Below, one piece after another: positions 18,277 to 26,818 of a stretch of 64,000 bases of DNA. The translations under genes and the position numbers were made by a program. The notes under the pieces were generated by a model. That model was not told the origin of the DNA, searched no databases, and worked only from the letters and a program-made list of their open reading frames with translations. How positions within the stretch are numbered: position 1 is the first letter of the stretch; each line of letters starts with the position of its first letter. The stretch comes from Rubripirellula lacrimiformis (GTDB lineage Bacteria; Planctomycetota; Planctomycetia; Pirellulales; Pirellulaceae), in NCBI RefSeq assembly GCF_007741535.1, contig NZ_CP036525.1:5890001-5954000 (forward strand), given 5' to 3'.

Positions 18277-20505
18277 ATGCGCCGCGAAGAAATACAGTTG
18301 CCCGATCCCCCCAACAACGACCGCCCCGGCGATCGTTGGATGTGCGGCCGCACCGACAGCCCCTGTGGCCGCGGCCCCGGTGGGAATGGACGCTGCACCA
18401 TGGCCGACGGGTGCAAACCCAAACGGACATGGCAAGGACGCCGGCACCAGATTGGAATCGTTGTCATCGCAATCTGCATTGCCGCTTTGGGATTCGTGGC
18501 CTGGCAACCGCTGCGGGCGACCGTGGTCAAACCGGGCGAATTGTCGACTCCGCACGCTCAAATCTTGTCGGGAACCATGGACTCGGGCCGCTGCGCCGCT
18601 TGTCACCCGCAAGCGTCGTCGTGGACGGATTGGTTTTCGTCCGCCGGCGGTTCCGAATTACAGACATCCTTGGTGTCGGGTTCCCAAACGTCCGCCGGGG
18701 GACATGCCGGAGTCACGCAAAGCGATCGATGTTTGGATTGCCACCACGCATCGATGGATCGGTCGACGGCCAAACTAGCCCACAACCTGCCCGCCGCGGT
18801 GCGAAGCGAACTGCGGCTCGCATCGCAACAGCGACACAGTTCGTCTTGGAAAAATTGGCTGCCGCCCGAAGCGGTCAACCAAGAAGACATTCAGTGCAGT
18901 GCGTGTCACCGCGAACACCGTGGCCCCAACGGCAATCTGACCGCGATGACCAACGATCAATGTCAAACCTGTCACAGCGATCGTTTCGATAGTTTCGCCA
19001 GCTCGCACCCCGCATGGACCGATTGGCCGTATGGGCGCGGTGGCCAAATCGCGTTCAACCACGCGACTCATCAAACCAAACACTTTCCCGAAACCATGAA
19101 AGATGGTTTGGCTGCTGATTTCGCGTGCAGCCATTGCCACGACAAAAATCATGCCGGCGAACTGAATCGATCGGTCAGTTACGAACGTTCATGCCAAAGC
19201 TGTCACGATCAGGGGCTTCGTATCGAAGCGGCTGCTGGCATCGATTGGGTGACGCTGCCCAGTTTGTCCCAGCCAGCCGCGGACGAACTAGCGATGGACC
19301 CACAGGGCGCGTGGCCGGAGGGTGCCACCGGTTTTTACGACGGACGCGTGACCCCTTGGATGGCCTTGATGATGCGGGCCGATCCATCGCTGACCGACGC
19401 GATGGCCAAGGTTCCCGATCACGATTTTTCAAAACTGGACGGATCACGCCGCGATGCCGTCGCCACGGCTGCGAAGATTGCCGCTGGCCACCGCGAAATC
19501 ATCCAAGCGATCAGCCGCAACGGCCAACAAGTGATCCTGGATCGATTGGCGGACAGCGGGATCGAAACCGAGACGCTGCGGTCACTGCTGCGCAGCCTGT
19601 CACCGCAATTGATCGAAGAAGCGGACCGACGATGGTTTACGTCCTCGCCGAACGATTCCGCATCGGCCGCCCGCACGTCGCCCATCCGGGCGGCAAAGTT
19701 TTTGATGAAACCGGACGACGACCTGTTGGATGGCGACCTGTTGGGTGGGGATGACGATCTAGCCGATGACAGTTTGATTGGCGGCAGCGATGTGCTGGAC
19801 TTAGGGTCGTTCTCTGATGATGAACTTGCTGGTGATCCGTTGGCGGATCCGCTGGGGATGGATCCTCTATCCGCAGCGCCGGCCTCGTCGGGCGATGGAC
19901 GTCCTTCGCCGCGATTTGACGCCGACCGAATGTTGCCAGCCGGAGGTTGGTATCGAGACGATCTGACGTACGCGATTCGCTACCGAGGCAATTCCCACGA
20001 GGACCCTGTTCTTCGCGCGACGATCGAATTGGCGTCTCAGTTGGCCCCCAGCGACCCAGCTCGCCAACAGATCCTGGAAAACCAAGCGGTCGCCGCCTGC
20101 GTGCGTTGCCACCCGGGCGCCGTTTCCCAAGACCGCCCGACGACGTGGACGACGCAGCCGCTGGTCGGGCGCCGGGGGGGATTCACCAAGTTCACGCATT
20201 CACCCCACCTGAACATCGCTGGTCTGTCCGACTGCCTTCACTGTCACCAGATCGATCCTGACTTTGGACAGGGTCCGATGGGATCGGGCGACGGTCCCCA
20301 AGACAGATCAGAGGGTGGCGGCGCAGGACTGAACCTGACGTCCGCCGCGGCGACCACAGTCAACGCTGGTGTGGGGCAAGCGATCCCAGCCCATGATTTT
20401 CTGCCGATGCAGATTGGGGACTGCGCCAGCTGCCACCGCCCGGACGCGGCCGGCGACGCATGTGTGAAATGCCACCGATATCACATCGATCCGGGGCTAC
20501 GCTAG
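18277..20505 (+). CDS. Membrane-anchored decaheme c-type cytochrome
   Basis: 742 residues. A hydrophobic anchor lies at about residues 59-76 (IGIVVIAICIAALGFVAW) after a 50-residue tail. Ten CxxCH heme-attachment motifs follow: Cys106, 152, 207, 229, 284, 306 in an N-terminal group of six, and Cys608, 653, 716, 729 in a C-terminal group of four. Between them are a helical part (330-460) and an Asp/Leu-rich acidic insert (479-531) encoded by 15-bp repeats. Extra conserved His in FNHATHQTKHF and FTKFTHSPHLN could be distal ligands. GGAAAG lies before the ATG. The protein should sit outside the cytoplasmic membrane and exchange electrons with the upstream cytochrome b. Confidence 0.92.
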   Translation: MRREEIQLPDPPNNDRPGDRWMCGRTDSPCGRGPGGNGRCTMADGCKPKRTWQGRRHQIGIVVIAICIAALGFVAWQPLRATVVKPGELSTPHAQILSGTMDSGRCAACHPQASSWTDWFSSAGGSELQTSLVSGSQTSAGGHAGVTQSDRCLDCHHASMDRSTAKLAHNLPAAVRSELRLASQQRHSSSWKNWLPPEAVNQEDIQCSACHREHRGPNGNLTAMTNDQCQTCHSDRFDSFASSHPAWTDWPYGRGGQIAFNHATHQTKHFPETMKDGLAADFACSHCHDKNHAGELNRSVSYERSCQSCHDQGLRIEAAAGIDWVTLPSLSQPAADELAMDPQGAWPEGATGFYDGRVTPWMALMMRADPSLTDAMAKVPDHDFSKLDGSRRDAVATAAKIAAGHREIIQAISRNGQQVILDRLADSGIETETLRSLLRSLSPQLIEEADRRWFTSSPNDSASAARTSPIRAAKFLMKPDDDLLDGDLLGGDDDLADDSLIGGSDVLDLGSFSDDELAGDPLADPLGMDPLSAAPASSGDGRPSPRFDADRMLPAGGWYRDDLTYAIRYRGNSHEDPVLRATIELASQLAPSDPARQQILENQAVAACVRCHPGAVSQDRPTTWTTQPLVGRRGGFTKFTHSPHLNIAGLSDCLHCHQIDPDFGQGPMGSGDGPQDRSEGGGAGLNLTSAAATTVNAGVGQAIPAHDFLPMQIGDCASCHRPDAAGDACVKCHRYHIDPGLR
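19720..19764 (+). repeat. 15-bp repeats encoding acidic insert of decaheme cytochrome
   Basis: Three in-frame 15-base units at 19720, 19735 and 19750 encode DLLDG, DLLGG and DDDLA; degenerate copies continue beyond (DDSLI, and DPLGM-DPLSA at about 19850-19880). The segment is rich in Asp and Leu and joins the six-heme and four-heme groups. Confidence 0.7.
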
Positions 20506-20521
20506 ATCCCCCCGACCGCGA

Positions 20522-20551
20522 GTCTGGCAATCTCGTGTCTGGCAATCTCGT
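20522..20551. repeat. Two perfect 15-bp direct repeats, intergenic
   Basis: GTCTGGCAATCTCGT occurs twice in a row (20522-20536 and 20537-20551), followed by a partial third copy beginning GTC. It lies just after the decaheme cytochrome stop. Confidence 0.85.
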
Positions 20552-20596
20552 GTCCCGCGATGTTCCGATTCCCGATGATGCCGACTGACTACTGCC

Positions 20597-20632
20597 GACT
20601 GACTACTGACTACTGACTACTGACTACTGACT
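20597..20632. repeat. 7-bp tandem repeat (GACTACT) microsatellite
   Basis: GACT is followed by four perfect GACTACT units and a final GACT; an imperfect copy precedes it (20583-20594). It lies between the cytochrome gene and the end of the yjbQ gene, in non-coding DNA, and ends four bases before the yjbQ stop codon. Confidence 0.9.
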
Positions 20633-20636
20633 TTCA

Positions 20637-21056
20637 CTAGGCTTCGCCCTGGACCGTCATGACGATTCGCCGGCTGCTAGCCCGATCACGGTGCTCGCAC
20701 AGGTAGATGCCCTGCCAAGTCCCCAATTGCAGCCGTCCGTCACCGATTGGAATCGTCACACTGGTGCCCATCATGGATGCTTTGACGTGGGCCGGCATGT
20801 CATCCGGGCCTTCCAAGGTGTGGACGTAGTTCAGATTCTCCGGCACCGCGTGGTTCATCGCGGTTTCGAAATCGATCCGGACGTCGGGATCCGCGTTCTC
20901 GTTGATCGTCAACGATGCGCTGGTGTGCTGGATAAAGACGTGCAGCAGTCCCACGCGCACCTGATTCAACTCGGGGATCGCGTCGACGACCGAACGTGTG
21001 ATCAGGTGAAATCCGCGGCGCGCAGCTGGCAAAGCCAGGGTTCGTTGTATCCACAT
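20637..21056 (-). CDS. YjbQ / UPF0047 family protein
   Basis: 139 residues, the full length of the YjbQ family. Typical segments are the N-terminal RGFHLITRSVVDAIPE, then HTSASLTINENADPDVRIDFE with conserved His and Asn-Glu-Asp, and GTWQGIYLCEHRDRASSRRI near the end with the metal-binding-type His. Some members have secondary thiamine-phosphate synthase activity; the in vivo role is unclear. I choose the ATG at 21056, since the longer frame to 21215 adds 53 residues not found in the family. Cytoplasmic. It points toward the cytochrome gene and ends beside a microsatellite. Confidence 0.88.
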   Translation of the reverse strand: MWIQRTLALPAARRGFHLITRSVVDAIPELNQVRVGLLHVFIQHTSASLTINENADPDVRIDFETAMNHAVPENLNYVHTLEGPDDMPAHVKASMMGTSVTIPIGDGRLQLGTWQGIYLCEHRDRASSRRIVMTVQGEA

Positions 21057-21627
21057 GGATGTTTCTCTTTGCGGGGATGGACCGGGTCTGTTTGCGGGGA
21101 TGATCCGGGCTTGGGTCCGAAAAGGTAAAGAGTCCACCTCGAACGCGACATACGAGAGATCGAAAAAGATGTTTTCGAAAAAAATTTCTGACGTTATCGG
21201 CGCCCTAAACGCCAAACTGAACGCTCCCTACCCAAGACTCCATCGATTCCCCCACCTGGCCTTTGCAAATAGCCCGACTTGACAGGATCCCCCCTTGACG
21301 AGATTGCATTCTCGCACTGCGAGGCCCGAAGGTGGATTTACTCCCCCTTGTCAAAAGTCGATCTTTCGAAATTCAAAAGACTCGTGAATCGTCGAGCCGG
21401 GTCGGACTTTCCGGCACACCTTCGCTGGGCGGATTTAGTGACGGCATTGCGGCTTTCCGTGGCTCGATGCACACACAAATTTCTTGACTCTTTGACGAAG
21501 ACGTCAATAATCAAGCCGTGAGTCAACACGACTGCCCACGGACAAGGGCGGAAAAACGAATCAAACGTGCGGCGACGATATCGGTTGGACCTTGTCGAAT
21601 GCCGCGCTGAATTTGGAAGAGCAGTAT
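21057..21627. other. Intergenic region with promoter and operator-like palindrome
   Basis: 571 bases between divergent yjbQ and a small gene. The first 400 bases show no gene: short frames such as one at 21279-21521 have no motif and begin at TTG without a ribosome site. The last 150 bases hold the promoter candidate at 21484-21511. Several TTGAC elements (21275, 21294) might be additional -35 boxes but lack good partners. Confidence 0.5.
21484..21511 (+). promoter_or_regulatory. Promoter with overlapping palindrome upstream of small conserved gene
   Basis: TTGACT (21484-21489) and AATAAT (21506-21511) are 16 bases apart, a good sigma-70-type pair. A perfect inverted repeat TTGACG-AAGA-CGTCAA (21492-21507) fills the spacer and touches the -10 box, a usual place for an operator. 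The start codon of the next gene is about 117 bases downstream. Confidence 0.45.
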
Positions 21628-21852
21628 ATGAGCCAGTGCAAGAACGTTTTCGAAGCGATCCTGCGTTACGGTCACGACGAAGATTTCGTGCCGAACGAAG
21701 AAAACGGATTCTCCGCTACCGACGCACCAGCGGGTAGCCCGGACAAGATCGAAGTTCTTCGCCGTCGAGTCGAATTGGGCCAACCACTTTGGCACACCAC
21801 CGACCGAGTCGATTACAGCGGACTGACCGGCGCCATTCGCCCTCGCGAGTAA
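21628..21852 (+). CDS. Small conserved hypothetical protein (74 residues)
   Basis: A 74-residue, mildly acidic, soluble protein. It begins MSQCKNVFEAILRYG, continues through an acidic middle, and has a distinctive C-terminal part RRRVELGQPLWHTTDRVDY. The ATG at 21628 has GGAAGA eight bases upstream; a start at 21592 is possible but has none. The gene is flanked by a promoter with a palindrome on the left and by a stem-loop and a strong terminator on the right, so it is a complete single-gene transcription unit. I do not recognise a family with known function. A small regulatory or binding protein is a guess. Confidence 0.75.
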   Translation: MSQCKNVFEAILRYGHDEDFVPNEENGFSATDAPAGSPDKIEVLRRRVELGQPLWHTTDRVDYSGLTGAIRPRE

Positions 21853-21877
21853 TCGTCACAGCGAGCAAACGATCGCC

Positions 21878-21903
21878 GTTTCAACCTCTCCCGCGGTTGA
21901 AAC
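21878..21903 (+). promoter_or_regulatory. Nine-base-pair stem-loop after the small gene
   Basis: GTTTCAACC (21878-21886) pairs perfectly with GGTTGAAAC (21895-21903) around an eight-base loop. There is no T-run directly after it. It lies between the small gene and its terminator and may stabilise the 3' end. Confidence 0.5.
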
Positions 21904-21920
21904 TGCAACCATGACCCAGC

Positions 21921-21946
21921 CCCGCAGTTTCGCTGCGGGTTTTTTA
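21921..21946 (+). terminator. Rho-independent terminator
   Basis: CCCGCAG (21921-21927), loop TTTCG, CTGCGGG (21933-21939) form a perfect seven-pair GC-rich stem followed by six T. It ends the small gene's transcript at 68 bases after the stop codon. Confidence 0.9.
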
Positions 21947-22097
21947 TTGGACAGACGCCTCGCCGCGAAATCAAACTCGCCCCCGCACACGACCCCGGCA
22001 TTCGGTGCCGCTACTCGGTGCTGCTACTCGGTGCCCCTATTGAACGCATCTGCGGCGTAGAACGCGTTCAGCAGTCTGGAGATCGCCAGACCCGCGA

Positions 22098-22973
22098 TCA
22101 GACGGTCGGTGACCAGACTTCGATCGAGCGTGCCCCGGGATCCGTCAAGCCGATCTTGGCGGCCATCCGAGACAGCTGGTTCAGGGATTCTCTGCCGACG
22201 TCCCCCAGATCGATCGTCCATTGGTTGACGTACAGATCGACGTGCTGCATCAACACATCGTCCGCCATTTCCTGGGCGTACTGACGCATTGTTTGGAGCG
22301 CGGATGCGGGATCTGCCATCGCAACCCGCAGCGAATCATGGATCACCGACTGGACCAACCCGATGATGTCGTCGCCGAGCGCGCGGTTGGCGACGATCCC
22401 CCCCAGCGGCAAGGGCGAATCGGTGGCCTGTTCCCAGCGGGTGCCCAGGTCCTCGACCAAGTGCAGTCCCTGATCGGCCCATGTGAACCGGCCCTCGTGT
22501 ATGCAGACCCCGAAATCGGCGGTGCCCTGAACCAATCGCGGCATGATGTCCGAGAACACGCAGTGCTGGGCTGGTACCGCGTCCGGATAGAACAGCGTGA
22601 ACAACAGCGCGGCGGTGGTGTGTTGCCCGGGACAAAGATTGATGCTGCCGAAGTCGCCGGGCGACCGCTGTGGTGACGCGGCCAGTAACAATGGGCCGAC
22701 ACCGAAGCCCAGGGCCGAACCGCTGGGCAACACGACGGTCGTGTCGGTCATCCGCAGGGCGGCGTGAAAGCTCGTTTTGGCGACGTCAAAATCACCGCGA
22801 AATAGCCGATCGTTCAACTGTTGAATGTCGATCAAGTCGATTTCAAAATTCAGCCCCCGCCAATCCACGCGTTGGTCGATCAGAGCCGAGAAAGCGAACG
22901 TGTCGTTGGGACAGGTCGAAATGCCCAAACGGATCGTTTGGCGACGGTCACCTGGTTGGGTCTCGGATGTCAT
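22098..22973 (-). CDS. mqnD: 1,4-dihydroxy-6-naphthoate synthase (futalosine route)
   Basis: 291 residues. MqnD converts cyclic de-hypoxanthine futalosine to 1,4-dihydroxy-6-naphthoate in menaquinone synthesis. The start has the family signature LGISTCPNDTFAF, with the substrate-binding-protein-like fold indicated by RGDFDVAKTSFHAAL, SGSALGFGVGPLL and FGVCIHEGRFTWADQGLHLVEDLG. It is 26 bases downstream of the mqnB gene on the same strand, so the two form an operon. mqnA and mqnC are not in the window. Confidence 0.92.
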   Translation of the reverse strand: MTSETQPGDRRQTIRLGISTCPNDTFAFSALIDQRVDWRGLNFEIDLIDIQQLNDRLFRGDFDVAKTSFHAALRMTDTTVVLPSGSALGFGVGPLLLAASPQRSPGDFGSINLCPGQHTTAALLFTLFYPDAVPAQHCVFSDIMPRLVQGTADFGVCIHEGRFTWADQGLHLVEDLGTRWEQATDSPLPLGGIVANRALGDDIIGLVQSVIHDSLRVAMADPASALQTMRQYAQEMADDVLMQHVDLYVNQWTIDLGDVGRESLNQLSRMAAKIGLTDPGARSIEVWSPTV

Positions 22974-22999
22974 GCTCGGAAATCACAGGCGGGGAACGA

Positions 23000-23686
23000 T
23001 CAGTTCGAAAGATTCGTGGGGTCAGGCAGAATCAGGTCAACGACCATCGTGGCGGCGGCAGCCAACGCGTCATCGATTTTCCAGTTCGCATGGTTACGAT
23101 CACCGGCCAGATTGGAAATCCCACGAACAATTCGCAGCGGCACCGCGGCTAGCGTGCAGGCCATCGCCACGGCGAACCCTTCCATATCCTCAGCCGCAGC
23201 GCCGGGAAACCGCGATCGTCGATTCTTTGCATCCTGGTCGCACGCCGACCCGTTGGGGACGGTCAACAAACGTCCGGCTGACGATTCGGATCCCTGGCCG
23301 CCGCAGTCCAACGCCAACGCATCGCCGATTGTAGGCAGCGATGGTTCGCCGCCGAACTGGGGCCACCCTAGCTTGGATGCGCTGACAAATCCGGGGCCGG
23401 CGCCGACACCAATCCCGTCGCACATCACCTCGTCGAATTGCCAACTGGTCCCCACCGGGCAGCGCCCCAAATCCAAGCTGCCGGCAATCCCCACCAACAG
23501 CACGCGGTCGGGTCGATGATCGGCAATCAAAGCGGCCGCCCGCGCTGCGGCAGCCACCGGTCCAAAGCCACACAACTGAAAGATGGGTGGCTGGATGGTT
23601 GCCAAACGTTGCTGCAAAGCCAGCTCGATGGGGTCCCGCAGCGAGCTCATCTCCATCGACGTCGGGACAAGAATGAGATCAGTCAC
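23000..23686 (-). CDS. mqnB: Futalosine hydrolase
   Basis: About 228 residues of the nucleoside phosphorylase superfamily. It cleaves futalosine to de-hypoxanthine futalosine plus hypoxanthine. Motifs: LILVPTSMEMS at the first strand, GFGPVAAAARAAALI, RVLLVGIAGSLD, and the substrate Glu in AAEDMEGFAVAMAC followed by RIVRGISNLAGDRN. I choose a GTG at 23686 because the first beta strand begins right after it; the longer frame to 23917 overlaps tsaD. No clear ribosome site is seen. It precedes mqnD and implies that this organism makes menaquinone by the futalosine route. Confidence 0.88.
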   Translation of the reverse strand: MTDLILVPTSMEMSSLRDPIELALQQRLATIQPPIFQLCGFGPVAAAARAAALIADHRPDRVLLVGIAGSLDLGRCPVGTSWQFDEVMCDGIGVGAGPGFVSASKLGWPQFGGEPSLPTIGDALALDCGGQGSESSAGRLLTVPNGSACDQDAKNRRSRFPGAAAEDMEGFAVAMACTLAAVPLRIVRGISNLAGDRNHANWKIDDALAAAATMVVDLILPDPTNLSN

Positions 23687-23808
23687 ATGGATTGGGATGG
23701 TTAGGAAGATCGAAATAGAGTGTTGCAACAAGACGTTGATGGACCAACGCCGAAGCGCTGGATCCGCCAACTCAAGCGTCCGCCGCCGGCTTGGGCAACG
23801 ACAGCCGA

Positions 23809-24831
23809 TCAAAAGCCGCGCTGCAGGCCTGGCGTGATGTCCAGGTCCAGGCTGGCAAACTGACCGCGACGAATTTTCTCTAGCGCGATCGCGCCCATCA
23901 CCGCGTTGTCGGTGCACAGATCCAACGGCGCGATCGTGATTTCGAATTCATGGCGTTTGGCCGCTGCGTCCAGTGACGACCTTAGGTATCCATTCGCTGC
24001 GACTCCGCCACCAACCACTAACCGGCGGACGTCGAACTTCGCAACCGCTCGCACAGATTTGGCCACCAACACATCCACGACGGCGGCTTCGAACGAAGCG
24101 CACAGATCCGACTTGGCGGCATCGGACAAGACAACCTTCGAAAAATCCTGCTGGCCTGGTCCCACGATCGCGTAACGAACCGCGGTCTTCAGCCCGCTGA
24201 AACTGAAATTGAAATGGTCTTCGTGAATCATCGACCGGGGGAACGCGTGAGCCTTTCGATTTCCCTGGGCCGCGAACTTGGACACCGCAGGACCGCCCGG
24301 AAACCCCAAGCTTAGCATCGCGGCGACTTTGTCGAAGGCTTCGCCCGCAGCGTCATCGATGGTGCCGCCTAAGTACTGCAGATCCAGCGGGCTAGTCAGG
24401 TGATACAAGCTGGTGTGACCGCCGCTGACGACCAGGCCCACGCAGGGATAGATCGGTTCGCTGCAAGCCAACTGGCACGCGTACAGGTGAGCGTGCAGAT
24501 GGTTGATCGCCACCAGGGGTTTCTGCCAGGCCAGCGCCAACGATTTGGCAGCGACGACGCCCACTAACAACGACCCGGCCAACCCGGGCCGATCGGCGAC
24601 GGCAATCGCCGCCAAGTCATCGGGGCCGACGCCCGCGGTTTGCATCGCGGTGTCGATGACCGGCAAGATCCGCTCTAGGTGCGCCCGTGCGGCCACTTCC
24701 GGCACCACACCGCGGAATTGCTCGTGCAATTTTTCCTGGGTCGCGATGCAGTCACCCAATACACGACCGTCGTCGTCAATCACCGCCGCAGCGGTTTCGT
24801 CGCAAGTCGATTCGATCGTCAAGATTGCCAT
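23809..24831 (-). CDS. tsaD: tRNA N6-adenosine threonylcarbamoyltransferase
   Basis: 340 residues, the normal TsaD length. It transfers the threonylcarbamoyl group to A37 of ANN-decoding tRNAs. Motifs: ILTIESTCDETAAAV at the start, the iron-binding pair HLHAHLY, LVVSGGHTSLY, and GGGVAANGYLR with later CTDNAVMGA. The ATG follows a weak ribosome site. mqnB lies 122 bases downstream on the same strand. Cytoplasmic. Confidence 0.96.
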   Translation of the reverse strand: MAILTIESTCDETAAAVIDDDGRVLGDCIATQEKLHEQFRGVVPEVAARAHLERILPVIDTAMQTAGVGPDDLAAIAVADRPGLAGSLLVGVVAAKSLALAWQKPLVAINHLHAHLYACQLACSEPIYPCVGLVVSGGHTSLYHLTSPLDLQYLGGTIDDAAGEAFDKVAAMLSLGFPGGPAVSKFAAQGNRKAHAFPRSMIHEDHFNFSFSGLKTAVRYAIVGPGQQDFSKVVLSDAAKSDLCASFEAAVVDVLVAKSVRAVAKFDVRRLVVGGGVAANGYLRSSLDAAAKRHEFEITIAPLDLCTDNAVMGAIALEKIRRGQFASLDLDITPGLQRGF

Positions 24832-24915
24832 GGTCAGAGCTTAACATCAGCCCCCAAATCATGGCGATACCACGCATCATCGCGGCAATCCATGATCGGG
24901 AATCCAATGATTGGT

Positions 24916-26325
24916 CTAGCCTTTGATCGATTCGTCAGACGATTTGCCGATGGCGTGAATTTCGAACCCGATCTTGGTCAGCTTGTCGCGATCCAGCAGA
25001 TTGCGTCCGTCGAACACAAATGCGGGGCGTTGCATCGAAGCGTAAACGCGATCGAAGTCCAACGATCGAAATTCGTCCCATTCGGTCAGAACGGCGATCG
25101 CATGGGCATCTTCGGCCGCCACGTATCCGTCGTGGACGATCGTGACGTTGTTCTCGATCAACTTCCGATCGATGTCGCTGATCTGTCCCTGAAGGTCCGA
25201 ACAGGCGACGGCCAAGTCATGACGAATCTGCGTCTCGGGGACGCGCGGATCATAAATGGTCAACCGAGCCCGTTCGCGAATCAGGTCCCGACATACGTAC
25301 AAGGCAGCCGATTCTCGCGTGTCGTTGGTGTCCTTTTTAAATGCAAACCCCAACACACCGATCTTTTTGTCGCTGACCGTGTTGAACATCGTCCGCACGA
25401 TGCGTTCGCTGAACCGGCGTTTTTGGTAGTCGTTCATGCTGACCACCTGTTCCCAGTACTGAGCCACTTCGCGGAGTCCAAAGTGTTCGCACAGGTAGAC
25501 CAGGTTCAGAATGTCTTTTTGGAAACAGCTTCCTCCGAAACCGACCGAAGCCTTCAGAAACTTGGGACCAATTCGCGAATCAGTACCGATCGCGCGAGCC
25601 ACCTCGTCGACGTCTGCGCCGGTGGCTTCGCATAGAGCCGAGATCGCGTTGATCGACGAGACCCGTTGGGCCAAGAACGCGTTGGCGGTCAGTTTCGACA
25701 GCTCGCTGCTCCACAGGTTGGTCGTCAGAATTCGCTCGCGAGGAATCCAGTTGGCGTAGATATCGACCAAGGTTTCGATGGCCTGCTTCGATTCGCCACC
25801 GATCAACACGCGGTCGGGATTCAACAGGTCATCGACAGCCGTCCCCTCGGCAAGAAATTCGGGGTTCGACAACACGTCGAAAGTCGCACCGTTGTCGGCG
25901 CTGCTAAGGATGCGTTTAACAGCCTCGGCCGTACGCACGGGCAGCGTCGATTTCTCGACCACGATCTTGTGGCCCGTCGAGACGCGAGCAATTTGGCGGG
26001 CGCACTTTTCAATGAATTCTAGATTGGCCGCCCGACCGGCACCCACGCCAAACGTCTTGGTCGGTGTGTTGACCGAAATGAAGATCATGTCCGATTCGGC
26101 GATCGCTTCGTCGACGCGTGTCGAGAAGGTCAGATTGCGTGGCAACGCCTCCGCCACGACGGCGTCCAGCCCGGGCTCGTAAACCGGCAAGCTGTCCGAA
26201 TTCCAAGCGTCGATGCGAGCTTGATTGAGGTCCACCACGTGGACCGAGATGTCAGGGCACTGTTTCGCGATCATGGCCATGGTAGGACCACCAACGTAAC
26301 CAGCACCGATGCAACAGATTTTCAT
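24916..26325 (-). CDS. UDP-glucose 6-dehydrogenase, animal-type
   Basis: 469 residues. It oxidises UDP-glucose to UDP-glucuronate with NAD. The NAD-binding start is [30 protein letters not shown] and [13 protein letters not shown] follow; the catalytic Cys is 267 in [13 protein letters not shown], and [12 protein letters not shown] binds the nucleotide sugar. Length and wording of motifs ([21 protein letters not shown]) resemble animal and plant UGDH more than the shorter bacterial Ugd/TuaD type. It supplies uronic acids for envelope polysaccharides. It is alone, with a 0.5 kb non-coding gap before the next gene. Confidence 0.95.
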   Translation of the reverse strand: MKICCIGAGYVGGPTMAMIAKQCPDISVHVVDLNQARIDAWNSDSLPVYEPGLDAVVAEALPRNLTFSTRVDEAIAESDMIFISVNTPTKTFGVGAGRAANLEFIEKCARQIARVSTGHKIVVEKSTLPVRTAEAVKRILSSADNGATFDVLSNPEFLAEGTAVDDLLNPDRVLIGGESKQAIETLVDIYANWIPRERILTTNLWSSELSKLTANAFLAQRVSSINAISALCEATGADVDEVARAIGTDSRIGPKFLKASVGFGGSCFQKDILNLVYLCEHFGLREVAQYWEQVVSMNDYQKRRFSERIVRTMFNTVSDKKIGVLGFAFKKDTNDTRESAALYVCRDLIRERARLTIYDPRVPETQIRHDLAVACSDLQGQISDIDRKLIENNVTIVHDGYVAAEDAHAIAVLTEWDEFRSLDFDRVYASMQRPAFVFDGRNLLDRDKLTKIGFEIHAIGKSSDESIKG

Positions 26326-26818
26326 AGAATCAACGAAGCGAGGGAATGAACGGAATCAAGGCCGGGGGGGGCATGCCAGATGATAGCGAATGACGAGCGT
26401 TTCGCTGACCGGGGGCGAATCGCGGTCCTGATCAACCGCCCGCCTGGCTTCCCCCCGGACGCCACGAATATCTGCATCCGTGGTCGCGGCGTCGGTCGCA
26501 TGCGTAACTCAAGTCCTTTTCAGCGAACAAGGGTTTCGGCACCGGGCAAATTTCACATGCTCGATATCCTGACCTAAGTTTTGACGGAAGGAAGCCAACC
26601 GCCACGATTTCGCCGCTGGCGAAGGATGCTGGCGAGCGCGCGTTCGGGTTGTGACGAATGAATCGTCTGCAACGTTCGCCGGTGGGATCCGACGATCGCC
26701 CAGCAGCGGAAACACGGCAAAACGGTCCGATTGGATCGGATCGCCGCGACCGAAGGCCCGCAGGTCTATCTGGCCGCCGACATCTGCCATTCATCGAAAT
26801 CCAACGAAGAAAATCTCC
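26326..26818. other. Long non-coding gap upstream of UGDH and lipoprotein genes
   Basis: 493 bases between divergent genes. A G-run (GGGGGGGG near 26364) and C-rich stretches occur. The frame of the lipoprotein gene stays open back to 26651 but reads as low-information sequence. A GGAAGGAAGCC motif at 26586-26596 recalls the SRP RNA loop but lacks matching arms. I see no gene or well-supported site here. Confidence 0.5.

Noticed and set aside
20522-20632. Repeats considered as a CRISPR array
   Set aside because: Units are tandem without spacers and are far too short.
21279-21521. 80-codon frame upstream of the small conserved gene
   Set aside because: TTG start, no ribosome site, no motif, and it overlaps the promoter of the next gene.
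26583-26600. GGAAGGAAGCC motif like the SRP RNA loop
   Set aside because: The flanking arms needed for the helix and the adjacent AGCAG internal loop are missing.
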